Shown here in pieces: positions 58,945-64,000 of a stretch of DNA of 64,000 nt. The DNA comes from Sphingomonas sanguinis (GTDB lineage: Bacteria > Pseudomonadota > Alphaproteobacteria > Sphingomonadales > Sphingomonadaceae). Each line of letters opens with the position of its first letter. Within the stretch, counting starts at the first letter, position 1. The translations under genes were made by a program, and so were the position numbers. Where the stretch lies: the NCBI RefSeq assembly GCF_019297835.1, contig NZ_CP079203.1, positions 2,329,001 to 2,393,000 of the forward strand. Reading direction: 5' to 3'. A model generated the notes under the pieces. The model had not been told where the DNA came from. It ran no database searches and was given only the letters and a program-made list of their open reading frames with translations.

Positions 58945-59805
58945 ATGCGCGAGCTTACGGCTGCCGAGCTTGAATTGATTAGTGGAGGCTATGATAACGG
59001 CGAAGACATTGTCGTCACCGGGTCGCCATACCATCCCCCGTACTACCAACCTCCCCAGTATTACCCGACGCCTGGCTATTATCCCCCAACAAGCCCACCT
59101 CCTCATTATGGAACAGGCGTCGTTAACCCACCGCCTGCACCAACATTCGATCAAGCGACCGATCGACAAGTTGATGCATTATCGATGGATCTTGCAGCAA
59201 AAATAAAAGCCAAGCCTGACTCTGACCATCAAGAGTACGGTGCGTGGATTTACCGCGATGCCAACGGCAATATCAAGGAGAGTACGATTCTCAAGGGTCC
59301 CGATTGGGGAACCAGCCCCTTTGGGCGGCCTCTTCAAGATTTTGATATCCCGGATGGTGCAACATTACTAGGACAAATACATAATCACCCTAGCCTAAAT
59401 CCAAACGGTCAGGAACTTACCGGACGCGCAAATCCTGATAACTTTGATTTAAATGCGATATCTAACGCAGGCTATTACGCCCAGCCCAACCATAACATTA
59501 AGGTCGATGAAACAAATTTCCGGGGCTACATTCTTCACGACAACCAAGTCGATGAATACGACCGCGTGACCCATCAAGGAACATATGATACGTCTAACGG
59601 TCAAATCCGCGAATATCCAGGAACAGCCCGGGATAGCGTGACGACATTACCTGCAGCTTCGTCGGGCGGCAGCACTGGGGCAAGCACCGGGAGCGGGGCA
59701 GGCAGTGGTTCAAGCACTGGGACTGGGACCGGCAGCAGCGGAGGCGCCTCATATAACGGCGGTGGCGGGCGAGCAGGTGACGGCCATAATTACAACATTC
59801 CCTAA
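58945..59805 (+). CDS. Double-glycine-leader JAMM/DUF4329-like protein with TonB-box-like motif
   Basis: A 286-residue putative secreted metalloenzyme. Its first 37 residues differ from those of the protein at 57111 at only two positions: leader MRELTAAELELISGG, then YDNGEDIVVTGSPYHPPYY. After a Tyr/Pro-rich linker the catalytic domain is different: E97 (HQEYGAWIYRD), HNHPS with H146 and H148, and NPDNFDLNA with D165/D168, a JAMM-type or DUF4329-type metal site. The tail is Ser/Gly/Thr-rich (about 232-280). ATG at 58945 follows TTAGGAGAGTTATT; an upstream Met in frame does not precede a leader. Possible second bacteriocin. Confidence 0.75.
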   Translation: MRELTAAELELISGGYDNGEDIVVTGSPYHPPYYQPPQYYPTPGYYPPTSPPPHYGTGVVNPPPAPTFDQATDRQVDALSMDLAAKIKAKPDSDHQEYGAWIYRDANGNIKESTILKGPDWGTSPFGRPLQDFDIPDGATLLGQIHNHPSLNPNGQELTGRANPDNFDLNAISNAGYYAQPNHNIKVDETNFRGYILHDNQVDEYDRVTHQGTYDTSNGQIREYPGTARDSVTTLPAASSGGSTGASTGSGAGSGSSTGTGTGSSGGASYNGGGGRAGDGHNYNIP

Positions 59806-59839
59806 ATTATGCACAACCTCATAGAGATAGACACCCCTC

Positions 59840-59877
59840 TCAGCACCAAACTTCCGAGTGATGGTGCTGACGTTTTT
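59840..59877 (+). terminator. Intrinsic-terminator-like hairpin after the second leader protein
   Basis: TCAGCACCA (59840-59848) and TGGTGCTGA (59862-59870) form a perfect 9-bp stem with a 13-base loop, followed by CG and five T residues. It lies between the second leader-bearing gene and the small exported protein, so it may limit expression of what follows or end the operon. Confidence 0.65.
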
Positions 59878-59888
59878 GCAGGACGAAT

Positions 59889-60317
59889 ATGATGTTACCA
59901 TCATTCATCAGCTTTGCTGCGATAATCGCCTCCGCTCAACAAATTCCTGCTTCAGAATTCCCGGCTGAGAAAATCAATCAGATACAAACATCTGAGATTA
60001 CTTGTTCGTCTAACCTAAGTAGCACCCTGACTGCCGGGTGGTCACCACGTTCAGGAATCTCCATTAAAAACATCTCTGTCAATGGACGCTCCCTCAATAA
60101 TAACTTGAAGCAACAATCCTTGCTCGAATTGTCTGAAGCCACAGATCTCAGTTATATTGAGACGTGGTGTTCTGGCTCACATGACATCGGATATCGGTTG
60201 CATTTTATAATAAAAAGGCTTGGCGGTGCGGCTCGGACCATCATGGAACTGCAAGTGACAAAGGGCCGTATTCTTCATGTCGGCGTGAAAAACGACATGT
60301 CCGGGCAAAATAATTAG
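59889..60317 (+). CDS. Small exported protein, candidate immunity protein 2
   Basis: A 142-residue protein with a signal peptide (MMLPSFISFAAIIASA) and a small beta-rich mature domain with two Cys (EITCSSNL and ETWCSGSH). No family is recognised. It follows the second leader-bearing metalloenzyme just as the 224-residue exported protein follows the first, which suggests a matched immunity protein. It lies 12 bases after the terminator-like hairpin. The RBS is CAGGACGAAT. Base composition is AT-rich like the rest of the locus. Confidence 0.55.
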   Translation: MMLPSFISFAAIIASAQQIPASEFPAEKINQIQTSEITCSSNLSSTLTAGWSPRSGISIKNISVNGRSLNNNLKQQSLLELSEATDLSYIETWCSGSHDIGYRLHFIIKRLGGAARTIMELQVTKGRILHVGVKNDMSGQNN

Positions 60318-60324
60318 GGTCTGG

Positions 60325-60535
60325 ATCCAGTGATTTGGGTGACGCGATCTGAATTAGGTTCCGTGAGGAAAGCGTGAGTGAGCGACCTGTTCTGGCTGAC
60401 GATTGAGCAGACGGTGTGTCCATAACCGTTTGCTCTGGAGATCCATGGTAAGCCTCGCATTTCTGAGCGGCGAGTGCTCAACGGCACCCATTTCCGTCAA
60501 CCGCAACGGGCCGCACTAGTGTGAAATCCTCAACG
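60325..60535 (+). pseudogene. IS5-type transposase N-terminal remnant, plus strand
   Basis: After GTGAG, the frame SDLFWLTIEQTV matches the IS5 transposase start seen at 51031, then shifts to give HGKPRISERRVLNGTH and ISVNRNG. Stops and shifts destroy the gene, and similarity ends near 60525. The upstream GACGCGATCTGAATTAGG also resembles the untranslated start found at 62470, so both derive from one IS type. Confidence 0.75.
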
Positions 60536-60554
60536 AGTGTCGATATAGGCGGCT

Positions 60555-61379
60555 ATGCTAAAAAATGTCTTCGCAATTTCCGCCCACGGGCAACCGGATT
60601 GCGTCGAGGATCTTATACTTAACCTCAGAACATGCGATCCAAACTCTCCGATCGTATTGTATGACGGCGGCAAAGATAGATCGATCATCGCACAGACGGA
60701 ACGTTGGCAGCAATTCTTGGTGGATGTTGTTCCAAATCCTCAACCCCAGGCTTGGGGGTCTCTTCATGGATATGCTATTGCATGCATTGATCACATATCC
60801 GACCGACAGTATGATACTATCACCTTTGTTGACTCAGATCAGCTAATGATAAAAAGAGGTTATTCTGAGTATCTAAGCGAGAAAATTCCTCTAAATTTTG
60901 GAGTTCTTTCTACGTTGCCTCGTCAGCACGGTATCGATTCACCTGTTTTATGTGTCCAAGATTTCCATGCCGACCGCGCGAACTGGCTACCGTATTTATC
61001 TCTTTTTGATGGCTGGGAAGACGTATTCGTCAGGTGGACTTTCTGGCCCGGCACGGTGCTGTCTTCAGGTGCTGCACGCGCCCTCGCCGCTGAGTTTAAA
61101 ACGGACCGGCTGGATCGAGCTCTGCGCGGCTCTCGCGCCTGGGCCACGGAGGAATGCTTGATACCGACTATTTCGGGACTTTTAGGCTTTAATGAAATGC
61201 AGAACCCTTGCGATGGAAGATGGAATAAATTTCGCACTGCATGGAAAGCCTCCGATGTTGATGGAGCGATCTCGGCACCCGGGGCTTTCTTTATGCATCC
61301 CATAGCAAGACGGATGGATGATCCTGTACGAACTTATATTAGAAATTTGCTTATCAAAAATTGCCAGTATACTGGATAA
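60555..61379 (+). CDS. Glycosyltransferase-like protein
   Basis: A 274-residue protein with a GT-A-like N-terminus (LKNVFAISAHGQPDCVEDLI; SPIVLYDGGKDRS) and a DxD-type metal motif in DTITFVDSDQLMIKRG (about residues 89-104). FWPGTVLSSGAARALAAEF and WATEECLIPTISGLLGF are further conserved-looking segments of core-2/I-branching or related transferases. No membrane segment or signal. It lies in the export locus between IS remnants and is followed five bases later by the oxygenase paralogue. It could glycosylate an exported protein or a surface polymer; the acceptor is unknown. Confidence 0.6.
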   Translation: MLKNVFAISAHGQPDCVEDLILNLRTCDPNSPIVLYDGGKDRSIIAQTERWQQFLVDVVPNPQPQAWGSLHGYAIACIDHISDRQYDTITFVDSDQLMIKRGYSEYLSEKIPLNFGVLSTLPRQHGIDSPVLCVQDFHADRANWLPYLSLFDGWEDVFVRWTFWPGTVLSSGAARALAAEFKTDRLDRALRGSRAWATEECLIPTISGLLGFNEMQNPCDGRWNKFRTAWKASDVDGAISAPGAFFMHPIARRMDDPVRTYIRNLLIKNCQYTG

Positions 61380-61383
61380 TGTC

Positions 61384-62379
61384 ATGATTGGGCACGCCTC
61401 TCTATTATTTAATTTGGCTGTTCAAAATTCAAATGTTCGTGCAGCAGCGCGATTTGCGTCTCTGATTAGTTCATCGTTTTGCGCAGAATCGTTCATCGGC
61501 GCGCTATCGAAAATAGAGAGATTTCCTTTTGTTACCATAGGAGAGATGGTTGTTGCTTTAAACACCGCTGGGGCTGGCATAGCAGCTAGTAAAGCTACGC
61601 CAACCGAGCTGTATGAGATAGCAGAGCCAGCTCTCGTATATGTCCGGCGGAGGAGGGATCAGCCTCACTCAACCGATCTTATGGAATTCAAAGATCATAA
61701 TGTTAACTTTGTAGAAGTTATTGATTTTAATCATGACAATTTTACAATAAGCAAGATTTTTTTTGAAGAAATATATGAGGGCATAGTTCTTCATAAAACT
61801 GAAGATAAAATTTCTGGCCACAGTGATGACCTACGCCAAGTTCCTCAGCCCTTTTCTACTCACCCCTTTCTTTCTAAAGCGGAATGCTTCCGCTTACGGC
61901 AATTTTGTAACGGCCAAAAATTTTACGATATTCCAAAGAATAAATTTTTACAGCATTGTATATTCAATCCTGTTCAAAAGAGTTTTGGCCTTTCGGCCGA
62001 TATTGACGGTAGCACTCCTGGCATAGTGCAGGACGTCATTAAAGCGGCAGCCAATATATTAAATGTTAAGCCGTTGGAAATTGAAGGAATTCATGTCAGA
62101 AAAATGTTAGTGTCTGACGTTGTGCCAGCTCGGTTTGATAATGGAGTAAATCTTCAGCGTGTCCGGTCTCTACATTTTTCTTTTGGTGATGCTGGATCCG
62201 TATTCAATTTTAAAGATACCTGCTACGGTCGCAGCATACCACTCTTGGGGGGGCAGGCAATCATCATTCGTTCCGGTGACGACAGCGGCCGAACTGATTG
62301 GCGTTCCAGTTGGGCTGGCGAGGCGGCGCAAGGGGTTTGTTATCTTGGAAGTTGTTGGCAACGCCTACCTCTTAGTTAG
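61384..62379 (+). CDS. Degenerate paralogue of the C39-like/oxygenase protein
   Basis: A 331-residue protein with the same two-part layout as the oxygenase at 51134. The N-terminal part (FPFVTIGEMVVALNTAGAGI; ISKIFFEEIYEGIVLHK) matches the C39-like domain. In the oxygenase part the iron-binding HxD is changed to RFD (VPARFDNGVN) and the distal His segment reads SSWAGEAAQG without His. It therefore probably lacks iron-dependent activity and may bind a leader or partner. The start at 61384 is preferred over an upstream Met overlapping the preceding gene. AT-rich codon use. Confidence 0.6.
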   Translation: MIGHASLLFNLAVQNSNVRAAARFASLISSSFCAESFIGALSKIERFPFVTIGEMVVALNTAGAGIAASKATPTELYEIAEPALVYVRRRRDQPHSTDLMEFKDHNVNFVEVIDFNHDNFTISKIFFEEIYEGIVLHKTEDKISGHSDDLRQVPQPFSTHPFLSKAECFRLRQFCNGQKFYDIPKNKFLQHCIFNPVQKSFGLSADIDGSTPGIVQDVIKAAANILNVKPLEIEGIHVRKMLVSDVVPARFDNGVNLQRVRSLHFSFGDAGSVFNFKDTCYGRSIPLLGGQAIIIRSGDDSGRTDWRSSWAGEAAQGVCYLGSCWQRLPLS

Positions 62380-62446
62380 CTGTATATTCCCAAGGATTGG
62401 TAGTATGGATCAATTTTGAATCGGCCGGTGCTTCTGTCTAGAGCCA

Positions 62447-62945
62447 TGGCCCATTGATGTGAGCGTCGCGATCTGATTCAGGCTCGGCGAGGAGACCGGG
62501 ATGAGCAGATGGAGCGACTGCGGGTTAAAAAGGGATCTCGGCCGCCTGATCGGCTGTACCAATGCCTAGCCCGGCGAAGGCTGGGGGCGGCATGCACACA
62601 AAGCTGCTTGATGACCGCATGGCAAGTCAGCGACTACAGTAGGGCAGCAGCGCTGCTGGACAAGTTGCCAAAAAGCGCAGTGGCTGCTCCGAGACGGCGG
62701 CTACGACGCGGATTGGTTCAGAGACGCTCTTCAGGCCAAGGGCATTCAGCCCTGCATCCCGGACTGGCGATCACGCAACGAGCCAGTCAAGTACGACAAG
62801 CGCCGCTACCGGCGCCGAAGTCCCATCGAGATCATGTTCGTTGCCTCAAGGACGGGCATCACGTCGCCACCCGCTATTACCGCTGCCCAACCGCCTTCTT
62901 CGCAGCCTTCGCCCTCGCTGAGACCGTCTTCTTTTTGCTGTGATC
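62447..62945 (+). pseudogene. IS5-type transposase remnant, middle and C-terminal part
   Basis: The plus strand, read in several frames, gives typical IS5 sequence: DGGYDADWFRDALQAKGIQP, CIPDWRSRNEPVKYDKRRYR, RRSPIEIMF and a degraded end. The start region GTCGCGATCTGATTCAGGCT is like that near 60345. Internal deletions remove most of the N-terminal half. It closes the AT-rich export locus on the right. Confidence 0.78.
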
Positions 62946-63051
62946 AACGAGCCCCGGCCCTAATTTTGCATATGTCGGCGATCATCATTGCTAGTTTCAT
63001 ATCGGTAGATTGCAGCCGGTCGGCGAAGGAGTTGCTGGACCAGCCACGCGG

Positions 63052-63657
63052 CTAATGCCGCAGGAGTGTGCGGACGATCTCGGGGGCGAGCTGCTGGCGG
63101 TGCCGGTGATAGCGACGCCAGCCGGTGCGCAGCGCGGCAACATCGCCGCGGTCGGCCGCCGCCGAAAGCCGCGCGAGTTCCTCGCCGGTGTCGGCCAGCA
63201 AGTCGGCCTCAATCAGGCGGACCGCATGCAGGCGTGCGTTGATGTCGCGCACGGCCCGTAGATGCTCCTCGTTACCCGACGCGCGGGCGAGCCGCTCGGT
63301 GAGCGCGGCCGTCGCGTCCGCGATATCGCAGGCATACTCCTGTTCACGCGCGTCGACGACGGCAAGCACGCGCCCCGCCGATCGCAGGATGATCCCGATG
63401 ACTTCGTCGTTCCAGCAATAGAGGTCGGCCAGCGCGGGTGCGTCGATGATCGGGACGTGGAAGCCGCCGCCGGGGCGGGCATCGACCAGCCCTGCGCCAC
63501 ATAGCTGGTTCAACGCCTCGCGCACCGGCGTCGCGCTGGTAGCAAGGCCATCCGCCAGCACCGCCGGGTCGAGCCGCGCGCCGGGTCGCAGGCCTCGCGT
63601 CAGGATCATTCGCCGCACCGCGTCATGGACCCGCTCGGTCGTTGCGCCGGCGTTCAT
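63052..63657 (-). CDS. GntR-family transcriptional regulator
   Basis: A 201-residue regulator of the FadR subfamily. The winged helix covers AVRRMILTRGLRPGARLDPA and TSATPVREALNQLCGAGLVD. The C-terminal FCD-like helical domain includes ALADLYCWNDEVIGIILRSA and DINARLHAVRLIEADLLADT. FCD domains bind small organic acids. Its start overlaps the stop of the dioxygenase-like gene, so the two are co-transcribed. High GC marks the return to chromosome-like sequence. Confidence 0.87.
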   Translation of the reverse strand: MNAGATTERVHDAVRRMILTRGLRPGARLDPAVLADGLATSATPVREALNQLCGAGLVDARPGGGFHVPIIDAPALADLYCWNDEVIGIILRSAGRVLAVVDAREQEYACDIADATAALTERLARASGNEEHLRAVRDINARLHAVRLIEADLLADTGEELARLSAAADRGDVAALRTGWRRYHRHRQQLAPEIVRTLLRH

Positions 63658-64000
63658 CCGCCCGGCCGTTGCCCGGCGACGAAGGCCGCGACCATCTCCG
63701 CCTGGTCAGGGCGAAGCGCATCAACCGCACCGAGGGCCGTGTCGATGTCGCCGCCAAGCAGGATCGAGGGGCATTGACCCTCGTAATTGCCGAGATTGGG
63801 CCGATGCTGGCGATAGCCGACCAGCGCGGCCAATTCGGGTGTGAAGCTCCGGGCCACCGCCGGTGGATAGGCGAGCCACTGGTTCTCATAGGGCTTGAGC
63901 CATCCCAGCGCATAGCCGACCACCACGCCCCGCCTGATGCTGTTGCTTAGGTTCGGTCCCGCGCCATGCAGTGTCGAGCCGAGGAAGAGCAACGCCGAGC
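63654..64000 (-). CDS. Phytanoyl-CoA dioxygenase-like protein, 3' part
   Basis: The last 115 or so codons of a gene that begins beyond the right edge. FLGSTLHGAGPNLSNSIRRG carries the distal His and Arg region of PhyH-type Fe(II)/2-oxoglutarate dioxygenases, and YALGWLKPYENQWLAYPPAV follows as in bacterial PhyH proteins. The frame stays open to base 64000, so the apparent TTG start at 63992 is not real. The substrate cannot be told; the adjacent GntR regulator probably controls it. Confidence 0.8.
   Translation of the reverse strand, partial: SALLFLGSTLHGAGPNLSNSIRRGVVVGYALGWLKPYENQWLAYPPAVARSFTPELAALVGYRQHRPNLGNYEGQCPSILLGGDIDTALGAVDALRPDQAEMVAAFVAGQRPGG

Noticed and set aside
1..64000. CRISPR array
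   Set aside because: No series of regularly spaced direct repeats with unique spacers was found; the 27-base array at 21573-21671 is an operator set with nine-base gaps between sites.

Overview
The DNA looks like a sphingomonad (Alphaproteobacteria, Sphingomonadales). Most of it is GC-rich, it carries a Trb-type conjugation operon, and its lasso-peptide locus combines an ECF sigma factor, a FecR, a TonB receptor and an isopeptidase, an arrangement known from Sphingomonas, Sphingobium, Sphingopyxis and Caulobacter. The species assignment is inference. Almost everything in the window belongs to accessory elements; only the last kilobase looks like ordinary chromosome.

Region 1 (1-19.5 kb) is the right part of a long-tailed prophage. 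It runs from a tail-assembly gene with a probable -1 frameshift, through a 1,925-residue tape measure, a tail-tip protein and a beta-helix tail spike, to a lysis cassette (holin-like proteins, lysozyme, overlapping i-spanin and o-spanin). Two exported proteins follow, one resembling GH12 glucanases, then a candidate structured RNA, a Dam-type methylase, a tyrosine integrase and a helix-turn-helix protein. It ends at a 3' fragment of a tRNA-Thr gene.

Region 2 (19.5-38.8 kb) is an integrative conjugative element or its remnant: a second tyrosine integrase beside the tRNA fragment, an AlpA-like regulator, a hipBA module with a four-site operator array, and a minus-strand conjugation operon (traG, a CopG-like gene, trbB, C, D, E, J, L, F, G, I and DUF2274). 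A serine hydrolase gene and a second hipBA-like module are inserted between trbE and trbJ. No relaxase gene, trbK or trbH is visible.

Region 3 (39.5-48.4 kb) is a complete lasso-peptide locus. Sigma factor, FecR, TonB receptor and isopeptidase lie on the plus strand and converge on the minus-strand genes for precursor, leader peptidase and cyclase. The 43-residue precursor is reported here from direct reading.

Region 4 (48.7-51.0 kb) holds an intact IS3-family element with a 4-bp target duplication and remnants of IS5 and IS481 elements.

Region 5 (51.1-62.4 kb) is visibly AT-richer and bracketed by IS5-type remnants. It encodes a peptidase-containing ABC exporter and its membrane fusion protein, a 2-oxoglutarate/Fe(II) oxygenase fused to a C39-like domain, a borosin-family methyltransferase, and two putative metalloenzymes. 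These two share a nearly identical N-terminus: a double-glycine leader, a TonB-box-like EDIVVTG and a Tyr/Pro-rich linker. Each is followed by a small exported protein that could be its immunity protein. A glycosyltransferase-like protein and a degenerate oxygenase paralogue follow. I think this is the most novel system here: secreted enzymes, possibly bacteriocins, that may enter target cells by a TonB-dependent route.

Region 6 (63.0-64.0 kb) returns to high GC with a GntR-family regulator and the 3' end of a phytanoyl-CoA dioxygenase-like gene that runs off the window.
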